Of a stretch of DNA of 64,000 bases, positions 1 to 9,124 are shown piece after piece (within the stretch, counting starts at the first letter, position 1; every line of letters begins with the position of its first letter). A model generated the notes under the pieces. It did no database searches, was not told where the DNA came from, and saw nothing but the letters and a program-made list of their open reading frames with translations. The stretch spans positions 558,001 to 622,000 of the forward strand of contig CAMHMH010000001.1 in assembly GCA_946186205.1 (NCBI GenBank). Reading direction: 5' to 3'. The DNA is from an uncultured Fretibacterium sp. (GTDB lineage Bacteria > Synergistota > Synergistia > Synergistales > Aminobacteriaceae). Made by a program: the position numbers and the translations under genes.

Positions 1-1
1 T

Positions 2-151
2 CCTTCTCCTGTTCACACATTCACGATGATCTTCACGGGGGCGGCAGTGTACGTGTCATTGCTTTTCATTCTGAGGGATAAATTCTTCCTCGAATATTCC
101 GCAAAGCCTTTAGAGTTCCTCAAGAGAAAGTTTGCGAAACGTAAGGGATAA
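2..151 (+). CDS. C-terminal end of a membrane protein (5' end outside window)
   Basis: An open frame enters from the left edge and stops at TAA 149-151. About 49 residues are visible: a hydrophobic stretch (MIFTGAAVYVSLLFIL) followed by a basic tail (FLKRKFAKRKG). This looks like the last transmembrane helix and cytoplasmic tail of a polytopic protein, possibly a polysaccharide flippase or similar exporter, but too little is present to name the family. It ends 5 bases before the MATE gene, so the two are probably cotranscribed. Confidence 0.5.
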   Translation, partial: PSPVHTFTMIFTGAAVYVSLLFILRDKFFLEYSAKPLEFLKRKFAKRKG

Positions 152-156
152 TCTTC

Positions 157-1488
157 ATGAGTCGTTACGAGCTGAACATGACGGGCGGGAGAATATGGTC
201 AGTCCTTCTCGCTTTCACATGGCCGCTTCTCCTTGAGAATTTATTGCAGCTTCTCTACTACACAGCAGACAGCGTTATAGTCGGTCGTTATGTCGGAGTT
301 CCGGCACTTGCAGCCGTAAGCGCAACGACTCACATCTGCGGAATGCTCGTAAGATTCTTCAACGGAACAGCAACAGGAGCAGGAGTCGTAATCAGCCGGG
401 CTTTTGGCGCGAATGACCGCGAGAGACTCGCACAGTCCGTAAAGACAGCATTACTTTTGACTCTCATGGGCTGCGTGATTCTGACTCTCGTCGGCGTAAC
501 ATTGTCGCGCTTCTTCCTCGAAATGATGTCGACTCCTCATGACGTTATCGGCGAGGCAGATATTTATCTCACGATTTATTTCGGAGGCATTTCGGGACTC
601 CTCTTCTACAACATAGGCGGGGCGATTCTCCGTGCAATGGGCGACACAAAAAGGCCGCTGTTCTTCCTCATCGTTTGCAGCGTTCTCAATATCATTCTTG
701 ATCTTGCGTTCGTGAAAGTCGGCTGGGGCATCGCAGGAGTCGCACTCGCAACAATAACAGCTCAGGCATTGTCGGCATGTCTCGTAATACGCGCTGTGAT
801 TCATTCTGCGGGACTCTCCCGTGAATGGAGAATCGATTCTGAGATTGCACGCGAGATTTTGAGGATCGGTTTACCTTTCGGGATTCAAATGGCTGTCGTT
901 GCTTTCTCAAATGTATTTGTTCAGGGATATATTAACGTTTTCGGAACGGCGTGCATTGCTGGCTGGGGAGTGTACGTAAAGTTAGACCAGTATATGATGC
1001 TGCCGATTCAGAGCATGGGCCAGGCTGTTACTGTCTTCACTGGTCAGAATCTCGGAGCGGGCAAACATGGCCGTGCTGTTTCAGGAACATGGACGGCACT
1101 CGGAATGATGCTCGTGATTTCGTCAGCAATTTCCTTCATGCTGTGCGTGAATGCTCCGCTTCTCTCGTCATTCTTCAGCCCCGACTCAGGTGTCATTCGT
1201 TACGGCTCAATGTTCATAAGAATGTGTACTCCTGTTGCTGTGATCTGCTGCTTCAACAACATACTTGCGGGGTACTTGCGCGGCGATGGTAATTCGAGAA
1301 TGCCAATGATAATTACTCTTTGCACTCATGTATTCTTCCGTCAGATTTATTTGTTCCTCATCACAAGAATCATCACCGATAATGTTTACGCTGTGGGGTT
1401 CGGTTACCCGGCGGGCTGGATATTGTGCGCATTAAGCATGACGCTTTACTATTTTCACTGGCAGAGGAAACGCGCTTTAAGCCATTAA
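157..1488 (+). CDS. MATE family efflux transporter
   Basis: A 443-residue polytopic membrane protein. It begins with the typical MATE entry MTGGRIWSVLLAFTWPLLLE and has two similar six-helix halves, with the second starting near residue 235 (REILRIGLPFGIQMA). MATE proteins export cationic drugs or metabolites in exchange for Na+ or H+. The start follows the upstream stop by 5 bases with only a weak ribosome-binding sequence, suggesting translational coupling. The substrate cannot be read from sequence. Length matches NorM/DinF-type members (about 450 residues). Confidence 0.85.
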   Translation: MSRYELNMTGGRIWSVLLAFTWPLLLENLLQLLYYTADSVIVGRYVGVPALAAVSATTHICGMLVRFFNGTATGAGVVISRAFGANDRERLAQSVKTALLLTLMGCVILTLVGVTLSRFFLEMMSTPHDVIGEADIYLTIYFGGISGLLFYNIGGAILRAMGDTKRPLFFLIVCSVLNIILDLAFVKVGWGIAGVALATITAQALSACLVIRAVIHSAGLSREWRIDSEIAREILRIGLPFGIQMAVVAFSNVFVQGYINVFGTACIAGWGVYVKLDQYMMLPIQSMGQAVTVFTGQNLGAGKHGRAVSGTWTALGMMLVISSAISFMLCVNAPLLSSFFSPDSGVIRYGSMFIRMCTPVAVICCFNNILAGYLRGDGNSRMPMIITLCTHVFFRQIYLFLITRIITDNVYAVGFGYPAGWILCALSMTLYYFHWQRKRALSH

Positions 1489-1541
1489 AGTGTGATATTA
1501 TTTTCTGCAATCCCATAACAAAACGAGGTAAAAAATTTTTC

Positions 1542-2651
1542 ATGGACACCGCGACAAAAGCAGCGTTGCTTCTCAACAACATAAAAGCACCTTTCACGGC
1601 CTTCAAGAAATTGTGCGCTGATTATGACCCGGCGGAATTGTGGCACTCTGAGTCATTATGGGACGAGCTGAAACTCACTGAGCGGATGAAGGAGAGACTC
1701 GCAGGTTTCCTCGCAAAAGGCTGGGCAGAAAATGAAGACGACAAAATTTATGCTTACGATGCAAGATTCATCACAGCAAATGATTCTGAATATCCCCCAA
1801 GACTCTTAGACCTCAGAAGCAAAGCCCCTATAGGTTTATACGTTAAAGGCGGCGTGAGTCTTATGGATTTGTCTCTGCGTTCGGTCGCGATTGTCGGGAC
1901 TCGGAAGTGCTCAGTATATGCTGAAGGTGTTGCGGTGAATCTGGGCAAGTCATTGGCGAAAGCAGGAATACCAACACTAAGCGGAGGCGCAAAAGGAATC
2001 GACACTGCCGGACACCGGGGGACTCTCAGTGAGAACGGAATAACGGTTGTGATTTTCGGGACGGGACTCGACAAAACATATCCCGCTGAGAATAAAGACT
2101 TGTTCGCGCAGATACTCGGCAAAAACGGAGCGTGGGTTACTGAGTATTCATTCGGGACTGACGGAAATACATGGAGATTCCCCGAACGCGACAGACTGAT
2201 AGCCGCAATAGCTTCATGTGTCGTCGTGGCTGAGTCGCCTGAAGACGGAGGAGCAATGCACACAGCCCGCAGAGCCATTGAGCTTGGCCGCGAGTTATGG
2301 TCAATACCAGGCAGGATTGTTGATGACGTCGCAAAAGGAACTAACCTTCTTATGCGCGAGGGAAAAATTTTCGTAACCATTCCCGACTTCATAAGCACGA
2401 TAACACAAGGGCGCGTTCAGATGGATTTGTCGCTTGAGGATTCGACTCATGAATCAATTCCGGCAGCTTCAGACTTAACTGACGAGGCAAAAAGCATTTA
2501 CTCGATCATTCAGCAGAAGCCGGGAATCACGACAGACAATTTGCTTTCAGAGAGCGGACTCGATTTCATTGACATTCAGACCGCACTTAATGAGCTTGAG
2601 TTTGACGGCCTCATAACAAACTCAGGAGGAAGATATTCAGCGGGGCTTTAA
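1542..2651 (+). CDS. dprA: DNA-processing protein DprA
   Basis: A 369-residue DprA/Smf protein, which loads RecA on incoming single-stranded DNA during natural transformation. The Rossmann-like core is clear: VGTRKCS, then LSGGAKGIDTAGHRGTL, VIFGTGLDKTYPAEN, and PERDRLIAAIASCVVVAE. The N-terminal part is SAM/HhH-like, and the last 65 residues look like the winged-helix DML1-type domain (DEAKSIYSIIQQKPGITTDNLL). The open frame extends further upstream into the MATE gene, but ATG 1542 is preceded by ACGAGGT and is the better start. No other competence genes are in view. Confidence 0.9.
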   Translation: MDTATKAALLLNNIKAPFTAFKKLCADYDPAELWHSESLWDELKLTERMKERLAGFLAKGWAENEDDKIYAYDARFITANDSEYPPRLLDLRSKAPIGLYVKGGVSLMDLSLRSVAIVGTRKCSVYAEGVAVNLGKSLAKAGIPTLSGGAKGIDTAGHRGTLSENGITVVIFGTGLDKTYPAENKDLFAQILGKNGAWVTEYSFGTDGNTWRFPERDRLIAAIASCVVVAESPEDGGAMHTARRAIELGRELWSIPGRIVDDVAKGTNLLMREGKIFVTIPDFISTITQGRVQMDLSLEDSTHESIPAASDLTDEAKSIYSIIQQKPGITTDNLLSESGLDFIDIQTALNELEFDGLITNSGGRYSAGL

Positions 2652-2679
2652 CATCTCACACTGAAAGGAAGACTCACAC

Positions 2680-3015
2680 ATGGCAGTATATGATGACTTT
2701 GCGAGACTCGACATCAGAGCCGGGACAATCATAAAGGCAGAACGATTCCCAAAAGCAAAGAAGCCAGCGTACAAACTCACAATAGATTTCGGAGCTTCAA
2801 TCGGCATAAAGAAATCGAGCGCGCAGATAACAGACTGCTACACGCCGGAGAGTCTCATAGGCAAAAAGATTCTAGCTGTTGTGAATTTCCCGCCGAGACA
2901 AATTGCTGACTTCATGAGCGAAGTGCTTGTGCTTGGGACTGAGAGCGACGGAGGAATCATTCTCGCAGTTCCTGACATGGCCGCAAAAGTTTCGGACGGC
3001 GACAAGCTATGCTGA
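2680..3015 (+). CDS. csaA: CsaA-like tRNA-binding domain protein
   Basis: A 111-residue stand-alone EMAP/Trbp111-type OB-fold protein. Family marks are FARLDIRAGTIIKAERFPKAKKPAYKL near the start, SSAQITDCYTPESLIGK in the middle and VNFPPRQIADFMSEVLVLG towards the end. CsaA proteins are dimers with tRNA-binding and proposed chaperone activity linked to protein export. The start has a ribosome site (AAAGGAAG) upstream. It sits 28 bases after dprA and is probably in the same transcript. Length and motifs are standard. Confidence 0.88.
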   Translation: MAVYDDFARLDIRAGTIIKAERFPKAKKPAYKLTIDFGASIGIKKSSAQITDCYTPESLIGKKILAVVNFPPRQIADFMSEVLVLGTESDGGIILAVPDMAAKVSDGDKLC

Positions 3016-3083
3016 CTCTTTGCCATAAATCACAGTTGAACATGCTATGATTCATTCATCACACACAAAAAGGAAGATGAATC

Positions 3084-4250
3084 ATGTTAGGCGATTTCAC
3101 ATACTCAAACCCGACCCGCTTGTATTTCGGGAAAAATGCGCTTGAAGTACTCGCGAATGAACTCCCGAATTACGGCAAAAATATTCTCCTCACATACGGC
3201 GGAGGAAGCATCAAGAAGAACGGAATATATGACTCTGTCGTAACAATCCTCAAGTCAGCGGGCAAGAACATCATCGAATTACCCGGCGTAATGGCAAATC
3301 CCACATCTGAGAAGCTCATCGAGGGCGCAAAGCTGGCACGTGAAAACAACGTTGATTTGATTCTCGCTGTGGGCGGCGGGTCAGTCTGCGATTACTCGAA
3401 GGCCGTATCAGTCTCAGCATATTACGACGGCGACCCGTGGGAAAAATACTTCCTCAAGATGGAAGAACCCGAATGCAAAATTATTCCCGTCGGCTGTGTC
3501 TTGACGATGGTCGGAACAGGAAGCGAAATGAACGGCGGAAGCGTCATCACTAACCACGCTCAGAAGCTCAAGATCGGCCATGTTTTTGGGGACAATGTAT
3601 TTCCGAAATTCTCAATCCTCAACCCTGAGTACACGTTCAGCGTTCCTCAGTACCAAATGACAGCGGGCTTCTTTGACATCATGTGCCACATCTTAGAGCA
3701 GTACTTATCCGGCACTGACGACAACACATCAGACTATATCTCAGAAGGTCTCATGAAGTCCCTTGTTCACAGCTCACGAATCGCCGTAAAGAATCCTCAC
3801 GACTATGAAGCGCGCAGCAATATCATGTGGACAGCTACATGGGCGTTAAACACTCTCATAGCAAAAGCAAAGACTACAGACTGGGAAGTACATATGTTAG
3901 GGCAGGCAGTAGGAGCTTACACGAACGCAACGCACGGTATGACTCTCTCGGCCGTAACACTCGCGTACTATCGGCACATTCTGAAGGACGGCCTGAAGAG
4001 GTTCGCACGTTTCGCCGTGAATGTCTGGGGCGTTAATCCCGAAGGCAAATCAGACTCGGAACTCGCAGAAGAAGGACTCAAAGCGTTAGAGTCATGGATG
4101 AAGGAAATCGGAGTCGTTCTTCACCTGAAGGAACTCGGCGTAACTCCTGAAATGTTCGAGGGACTCGCGGATGCAACATTCATTCTTGAGGGCGGCTACA
4201 GGAAACTGACACGCGATGAAGTAATCGAGATATTCAGGGAGAGCATGTAA
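3084..4250 (+). CDS. Iron-containing alcohol dehydrogenase (YqhD/BdhA type)
   Basis: A 388-residue group III metal-dependent alcohol dehydrogenase, reducing aldehydes with NAD(P)H in the cytoplasm. The nucleotide-binding GGGS motif is present (LAVGGGSVCDYSKAV), as are the metal ligands in FFDIMCHILEQY and THGMTLSAV...YYRH. The N-terminus (FTYSNPTRLYFGKNALEVL) matches the YqhD/butanol dehydrogenase branch. An AGGAAGATG site precedes the start. The stop codon TAA shares its last A with the ATG of the flavodoxin gene, so the two are translationally coupled. Confidence 0.9.
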   Translation: MLGDFTYSNPTRLYFGKNALEVLANELPNYGKNILLTYGGGSIKKNGIYDSVVTILKSAGKNIIELPGVMANPTSEKLIEGAKLARENNVDLILAVGGGSVCDYSKAVSVSAYYDGDPWEKYFLKMEEPECKIIPVGCVLTMVGTGSEMNGGSVITNHAQKLKIGHVFGDNVFPKFSILNPEYTFSVPQYQMTAGFFDIMCHILEQYLSGTDDNTSDYISEGLMKSLVHSSRIAVKNPHDYEARSNIMWTATWALNTLIAKAKTTDWEVHMLGQAVGAYTNATHGMTLSAVTLAYYRHILKDGLKRFARFAVNVWGVNPEGKSDSELAEEGLKALESWMKEIGVVLHLKELGVTPEMFEGLADATFILEGGYRKLTRDEVIEIFRESM

Positions 4251-4729
4251 TGAGCAAAATACTTGTGGCGTATTTCTCAGCGAGCGGAGTAACGGGTTCA
4301 GTCGCAAAGAAATTAGCGGAGGCTTCCGGGGCTGACCTTTACGAGATAAAACCGGCCGTAAAATACACGTCAGCAGATCTCAACTGGAACAACTCAGGCT
4401 CACGTTCAAGCGTCGAGATGAGAGACAAGACTTCACGCCCTGAGATAGCGGACAAGAGCGCAGATATTTCCGGCCATGATGTTATATTCTTGGGCTTTCC
4501 GATTTGGTGGTACGTTGCTCCGACAATCATTAATACATTCCTTGAGGCTTACGACTTCAGCGGGAAGAAAATAATTCTCTTCGCGACATCGGGCGGCTCA
4601 GGTTTCGGGAAAGCTGTCGACGGACTCAAACCAAGTGCGCCGGGTGCAAGCATACAGGAAGGAAAATTATTCCGGGCTTCAGTCTCAGTGAATGAGTTAA
4701 AGAAATGGGCTGAGACTTTCACACATTAA
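4250..4729 (+). CDS. Flavodoxin (cytoplasmic)
   Basis: A 159-residue flavodoxin-4 type protein. The N-terminal FMN phosphate loop is KILVAYFSASGVTGSVAKKLA; the isoalloxazine-contact region is FLGFPIWWYVAPTI, and the end is GASIQEGKLFRASVSVNELKKWAETF. It lacks a signal peptide, unlike the two flavodoxin domains at 38-42 kb. It starts on the last base of the alcohol dehydrogenase stop. This pairing suggests it carries electrons for reductive steps, but the partner is not known. Confidence 0.85.
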   Translation: MSKILVAYFSASGVTGSVAKKLAEASGADLYEIKPAVKYTSADLNWNNSGSRSSVEMRDKTSRPEIADKSADISGHDVIFLGFPIWWYVAPTIINTFLEAYDFSGKKIILFATSGGSGFGKAVDGLKPSAPGASIQEGKLFRASVSVNELKKWAETFTH

Positions 4730-4742
4730 GCGCAAAGATCCC

Positions 4743-4779
4743 TTCTCCCTTGTTGTTAATGGCAGGGGAGAATTTTTTT
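4743..4779 (+). terminator. Intrinsic terminator after flavodoxin
   Basis: Stem TTCTCCCTTG / CAGGGGAGAA with a 10-base loop, followed by seven T. The same stem core recurs at 5670-5701 and, in variant form, near 59930. Confidence 0.85.
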
Positions 4780-4792
4780 ATCCTCGCTGCGA

Positions 4793-4798
4793 TATAAT
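4793..4798 (+). promoter_or_regulatory. Putative -10 element for the first binding-protein gene
   Basis: TATAAT about 34 bases before ATG 4832, followed by a GGAAGGAG ribosome site. No good -35 hexamer is visible at the expected distance. Confidence 0.4.
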
Positions 4799-4831
4799 TA
4801 CCCTCATAATTTCCCGGAAGGAGCATTCAAC

Positions 4832-5650
4832 ATGAAGAAGATAATTTTTGCGTCAGTCATTGCCGTATTGATTGCCTCATGCGTTTATGCAAGTGTCGTA
4901 ATGACAGCGAGAGTCGGTTTCCTAACGAGGCTCAACACATCGGAGGAAGAATTTTCGCGAATCATTCAGGACAGCACGAGGACTCAAGGATGGAACTTGC
5001 TGTCGAATCGTCATGAGCTTTACGGCGTTAAGTTCTATGACTCACTCAATCAAATGTTAATGGCAATGGACAAAGGCGAGATTGATGAAGCTGCTTTGCC
5101 TGACATAGTAGCGGATTATATAGTGAGGAATAATCCTGCGTATGAGATTTGCTGCATGGCGATGACGAGAGTCCCTATGAGTCTTGCGTTCGGATTCAGG
5201 AAGGACAACTCCGGGCTTCTGTGGAAGTTCAGCCGCGCTATTCAGGACATGGAAGAGGACTGGACATTACCCGAAATACAGGGAGCATACATCTACACGT
5301 CAGACCGGACAAAGCCCGTAACGTTTGAGAAATTCGAGGGAGCCGAGACGGTGAAAGCTGCCGTAACAGGAGACATCCCGCCGATAGATTATGTTGACGC
5401 TGCCGGACATCCTTCGGGCTTCAACACCGCGCTTCTTGCGGAGATAGGACGCAGGCTGAAGGTGAATATTGAGATCGTTCACGTTGAAGCTGGCGCGAGG
5501 AATGCCGCATTGTCGTCAGGCAGAGTCGATTTAGTGTTCTGGTATGAGACAGCCGAGAATGGAGCGTGGACTCTCGATGCCCCTGAAGGCGTAATATTGT
5601 CGAGGCCGTATTACAGCTGGAACAAATTTTTCCACATCAAGAAGAAGTAA
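4832..5650 (+). CDS. Exported solute-binding-like protein, permuted lobe order (paralog 1)
   Basis: A 272-residue exported protein. The signal peptide (MKKIIFASVIAVLIASC) has a lipobox-like IASC. Two parts resemble amino-acid-type solute-binding proteins (SBP_bac_3), but in reversed order. Residues about 26-155 look like the second lobe (KFYDSLNQMLMAMDKGEIDEA; LAFGFRKD; a closing GAYI). Residues about 175-270 look like the start of such a protein (VTGDIPPIDYV; GFNTALLAEIGRRLKVNIEI; GRVDLVFW; LSRPYYSWNKFF). Two homologues lie at 9517 and 10345. No permease or ATPase gene is adjacent, so the transport or sensing partner is unknown. The ligand is also unknown. Confidence 0.7.
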   Translation: MKKIIFASVIAVLIASCVYASVVMTARVGFLTRLNTSEEEFSRIIQDSTRTQGWNLLSNRHELYGVKFYDSLNQMLMAMDKGEIDEAALPDIVADYIVRNNPAYEICCMAMTRVPMSLAFGFRKDNSGLLWKFSRAIQDMEEDWTLPEIQGAYIYTSDRTKPVTFEKFEGAETVKAAVTGDIPPIDYVDAAGHPSGFNTALLAEIGRRLKVNIEIVHVEAGARNAALSSGRVDLVFWYETAENGAWTLDAPEGVILSRPYYSWNKFFHIKKK

Positions 5651-5669
5651 CAGCGTGAAGAAAAATGAG

Positions 5670-5701
5670 TCTCCCTTGTGTGAAAGCAGGGGAGATTTTT
5701 T
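5670..5701 (+). terminator. Intrinsic terminator after binding-protein paralog 1
   Basis: Stem TCTCCCTTG / CAGGGGAGA with an 8-base loop and six T. Confidence 0.85.
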
Positions 5702-5714
5702 GTTGAAAGAAATT

Positions 5715-6128
5715 CTATATCTCCGCGCTGACGTTCACATTAAGACTCTTAATCCCGCGAATCTTTCTGAGAGCGTCAGCAAATCTCTGTATGTCCTGAG
5801 AGTTTCCCTTTGTGATTATGCACTCAAGGCAGGAGTCATGACTCAAGTGAACGTGAGTCGAGCAGATTATCACGTCGCCTGAGTCATGCTGAACTTCCGT
5901 GAGATTCCGAGTCAGCTCCGGCAGATGATGGTCATAAATTATTGTTACTGTCGCGCAGATTTCGCCCTCACTGAGCCGCCAGCGTTCACCCGAAACATAT
6001 CCGCGCATAAGACTCCTCACAGCCTCTGAACGATTCGCCCTGTGATTCTCGTAATAACTCGCTTCAAACTCGCTCAATAATTCTTCGGGCACTGTTATGC
6101 TGAAACGAATCAGATTTTCATTTGGCAT
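5715..6128 (-). CDS. nikR: Nickel-responsive regulator NikR
   Basis: About 137 residues from ATG 6128 (a longer frame reaches 6176, but the shorter start gives the usual NikR N-terminus, LIRFSITVPEELLSEFE). An N-terminal ribbon-helix-helix DNA-binding domain is followed by the ACT-like metal domain with the nickel-site His/Cys pattern (THVHLSHDSCLECI) and FADALRKIRGIKSLNV at the end. NikR represses nickel uptake genes when Ni2+ is bound. No nickel transporter or hydrogenase/urease gene is seen nearby. It overlaps the upstream membrane-protein gene by 11 bases, so it is translated in a coupled manner. Confidence 0.9.
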   Translation of the reverse strand: MPNENLIRFSITVPEELLSEFEASYYENHRANRSEAVRSLMRGYVSGERWRLSEGEICATVTIIYDHHLPELTRNLTEVQHDSGDVIICSTHVHLSHDSCLECIITKGNSQDIQRFADALRKIRGIKSLNVNVSAEI

Positions 6129-6507
6129 TTGATTTCCCGCGTGATGATTTTGCTGACTCTGTAAATTCCGCGTCAATAATATTCGGGTCTTTCGCTTTGA
6201 TTTCTTTTCCCGTGAAATAGTTGTAGCAGTATTTCCCTCCCGCGCCGAACAAAGCCGTCAAGACTCCCCATCCCAAGAAGCTGAAAAGATACGACGGCAG
6301 TACGAACAGCACGAAATATATTATCGTGAAGATAAAGCCTCCCATGCATATGAACATAGGAATGAATACGAGAATGAGTATGCCTCTTTCTTTTGCGTCA
6401 GCCTCGCGCCATATGTTTATGACGAAATCAAGACCGCCCATATACAGCGAGGGCTTGAGGAACTTTGCTGCGTACTCGCGGATTTTGCTGAAGTCTATTG
6501 AGAACAT
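6118..6507 (-). CDS. Small membrane protein with two transmembrane helices, upstream of nikR
   Basis: A 129-residue protein of unknown family. An amphipathic N-terminal part is followed by two adjacent hydrophobic segments (ILILVFIPMFICMGGFIFTIIYFVLF and YLFSFLGWGVLTALFGAGG, approximately residues 43-70 and 72-92) and a polar, lysine-rich C-terminal tail. A GGAGG site lies upstream. It overlaps nikR, so nickel-related control or co-regulation is possible, but nothing in the sequence shows a metal-binding function. Confidence 0.65.
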   Translation of the reverse strand: MFSIDFSKIREYAAKFLKPSLYMGGLDFVINIWREADAKERGILILVFIPMFICMGGFIFTIIYFVLFVLPSYLFSFLGWGVLTALFGAGGKYCYNYFTGKEIKAKDPNIIDAEFTESAKSSRGKSNAK

Positions 6508-6550
6508 TTACTGATTTGTGCCTCCGTTTTGTGAGTAAAAATTTCTGCAC

Positions 6551-6556
6551 ATTATA
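6551..6556 (-). promoter_or_regulatory. Putative -10 element of the membrane protein-nikR operon
   Basis: TATAAT on the minus strand (6556 to 6551), about 45 bases before ATG 6507. No convincing -35 is seen. Confidence 0.4.
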
Positions 6557-6569
6557 GCGCAAAGAAAAG

Positions 6570-6597
6570 AGCCTCCCGATTCACTCAGGAAGCCCCG
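6570..6597 (-). terminator. Terminator after the GH57 gene
   Basis: On the minus strand a GCTTCC / GGAGGC stem is followed by TCTTTTCTTT, just past the GH57 stop codon. Confidence 0.6.
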
Positions 6598-6604
6598 AAT
6601 ATTT

Positions 6605-9034
6605 TTACCCTCTCAGCATTCCGAGTATCTCATCAGCAAACTTCAATTCATGGCCGAGTTCATAAAGTGCCTTCCGCATTCGTTCAGGTTCATTCTTCAA
6701 TTTGTCGCCGTACTTCTTCAGAAGCTCATAGTACAAATTCTGAGCGTCCGACAAGCTCAAATGCCAGTCAAATTTTTCGTTGAAGAGTCTGCTGAGCTCG
6801 TTGAGATTCTCTATCGACTCCAAATCAAGACCGCCCACGCACATTGATGTTAGTATCTCCGTCATGCAGTCCGAAAATGCAAAGCGTATCCTCTCCTCGT
6901 CAGGCTTCACCCGCCAGAACGTAGCAAGCTCAAAATCACGCCTTATCCCGGCAGCATCGGGGAGTCCGTCCTCAAGTTTATTCACTATCTCTGAAGTCAG
7001 CGTGTATTCAGCCGCAACAGTCAGAATCGCAGGAGGCTTCGCACCGAGCAAGGTCAAATGCTCTAACAACTGGTCGTAATTCTTGACTTTGTTCTTCAGC
7101 GTGGCTTCAAGGCTGTGCATGTCATGACGCAAAAGAGCGTTGATTATCCTGTGCCGTGAATTTGACGGTATATTGTTGATTGTGTACTGGTCATAGCCGA
7201 ATTTCTCGAACAACAATTTTTCCCTGTCATCACTCTCGTACATTGCTGAAAGCTCGAACACTTCATCCGGCGTAAGCTCCCTCGTTATGTCGGTCTCACA
7301 TATTCCGCAAGAGATCAAAGCTCCGCCGCCTTCCTCGCCCTGATTGATGTTGACGGCAAAAAGATAATCCCCCTCAAGCCCGGTGATATTCGACTGAACA
7401 TGAACTTTTCCCGCCGAAAATGATGATCCCTCGCCTTCTGTCTCAACATTCATCGCGCTTCCGGCCATGTCCCAGCACCCCTCGGAAAACTCGTAGCGGA
7501 AATCGTCAAACAATGATGTGATTCCGTAGTATGCTGCCATCTGCTTGCGGTCTGCGCGTCCCTGCTTTGCTCGCAGCTCGTAGATTTTTCCGCCGTCTTG
7601 CAATTCGGGTACGTTGCTCGGTGCTTCAGATAACATCTTCATGAATGCTGGCTCTAAATCTTTTCCCGTGAGAATTTTTGCGAGTTCGATTGCCCGCGCT
7701 GCATATCTCATAATCTGCACAGGCTCAATTCGCGAGATCTCGTCAAAGAACCATCCGCATGACGTGAACATGAGCAATGAATCACGCTGCATTTCGAGGA
7801 ACATTAACGCCCTGACTCTTTCTTCAGGTGATAATTTTTTCGTGCAGTGCTTCTTGAGGAAGGAATTTACGTTTTCTTCTGACCTGTCGAGAATGACATT
7901 GATATACTCGTTCCGCGCTTCCCAAACGTCTTTGAACATTCCGCAGGACTCGTAGATTTCTGCTAACTCGTCGCGCAAATTGTTCATTGCGTCCCGTAAA
8001 GGTTTCCTCCATTTGTGATGGTAACCGGGAGTCCCGTCCCCGCATGAACAGTCATCGCACCAACGCTTTACACCGTGCGCACAGCTCCATGATGATTCCT
8101 CGATGATCTTCACTTCTGACTCCGGCGGGTAAAATGAAAGGTATTCGCCGTAAACAGTCAACTGCGCCCCGGATGTATGCTCTAAAGTTTCGAGGCAGTA
8201 TGCGAGCGCCATATCTCCGTGAGCGTGATGATGCCCGTATGACTCTCCGTCCGTCGCAATGTTGCAGAGCACTGGCTTCCCGTAAGCAGCGTTCACCGTC
8301 GCAAGCTCATGGGCAAATACTCCTCCGTCATCAAGCAATCCTTCAAACGCGACTCTCTGGGACAATACGCCGTCATAAAAGAATATCGTTATCTCACGCC
8401 CTGAAGGAAGAACGCATGTATACGCGCCGCGAGTGTCAATCCTTCCGCCGGTAACATCCTGCCAGCCTCCCCAGCCTTTTACGCGGGTTGATTTCGCCTG
8501 ATACGGTGAAAGAACCGTGAACGCGATTCCGTTCTCAGCAAGAACTTCCAGAGTCTCAGTGTCTACTGCGCATTCAGCGAGCCACATTCCCTCCGGCATT
8601 CGTCCGAAACGCTTCTCAAAGTCTGATATTCCCCATTTGACTTGGGTCTCTTTGTCGCGCCTCGATGCTAACGGCATTATTATGTGGTTATAGACTTGAG
8701 CTATTGCCGGGCCGTGTCCTGAAAATCTCTTCATGCCCATCTTGTCGGCCTCAAGTATCGCGCCGTAACAGAGCGGGTCATTCTCTTCAAGCCACGTAAG
8801 TAGAGTAGGCCCCATGTTGAAGCTGATTCGTGAATAGTTGTTGCAGATTCGGCGGATATAGCCCTGTTCGTTGAGAATACGTGATGCGGCATTGCGGCTG
8901 TAACATTCTGCGGAAATTCTTGCGTTCCAGTCGTGCCAAGGTGCTGCGGATTCCTGAAGCTCTACTGTCTCAAGCCAGGGATTTTCGCGCGGCGGCTGGT
9001 AAAAATGTCCGTGAATACATATATAGCGCGGCAA
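6605..9034 (-). CDS. GH57-type glycosidase/glucanotransferase-like protein (DUF3536)
   Basis: About 809 residues. The N-terminal half is a family-57 (alpha-amylase/branching-enzyme-like) barrel: RYICIHGHFYQPPRENPWLE, then MWLAECAVDTETLEVL with the likely catalytic Glu, and ATDGESYGHHHAHGDMAL with the likely catalytic Asp. The C-terminal half is the DUF3536 region. Such proteins are thought to act on cytoplasmic alpha-glucans, but the reaction is not established. The frame is open from ATG 9061, yet TTG 9034 follows AAGGGGG at 8 bases and fits the family start better. It is transcribed away from the 9.1-kb repeat array. Confidence 0.85.
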   Translation of the reverse strand: MPRYICIHGHFYQPPRENPWLETVELQESAAPWHDWNARISAECYSRNAASRILNEQGYIRRICNNYSRISFNMGPTLLTWLEENDPLCYGAILEADKMGMKRFSGHGPAIAQVYNHIIMPLASRRDKETQVKWGISDFEKRFGRMPEGMWLAECAVDTETLEVLAENGIAFTVLSPYQAKSTRVKGWGGWQDVTGGRIDTRGAYTCVLPSGREITIFFYDGVLSQRVAFEGLLDDGGVFAHELATVNAAYGKPVLCNIATDGESYGHHHAHGDMALAYCLETLEHTSGAQLTVYGEYLSFYPPESEVKIIEESSWSCAHGVKRWCDDCSCGDGTPGYHHKWRKPLRDAMNNLRDELAEIYESCGMFKDVWEARNEYINVILDRSEENVNSFLKKHCTKKLSPEERVRALMFLEMQRDSLLMFTSCGWFFDEISRIEPVQIMRYAARAIELAKILTGKDLEPAFMKMLSEAPSNVPELQDGGKIYELRAKQGRADRKQMAAYYGITSLFDDFRYEFSEGCWDMAGSAMNVETEGEGSSFSAGKVHVQSNITGLEGDYLFAVNINQGEEGGGALISCGICETDITRELTPDEVFELSAMYESDDREKLLFEKFGYDQYTINNIPSNSRHRIINALLRHDMHSLEATLKNKVKNYDQLLEHLTLLGAKPPAILTVAAEYTLTSEIVNKLEDGLPDAAGIRRDFELATFWRVKPDEERIRFAFSDCMTEILTSMCVGGLDLESIENLNELSRLFNEKFDWHLSLSDAQNLYYELLKKYGDKLKNEPERMRKALYELGHELKFADEILGMLRG

Positions 9035-9124
9035 AGTGACATCCCCCTTCATGAAAATCAAATTTATTTTTTTATGGCTATGTTAATTATACTCACTGTG
9101 AAAAATTGCTCCGTTAATTACAGT

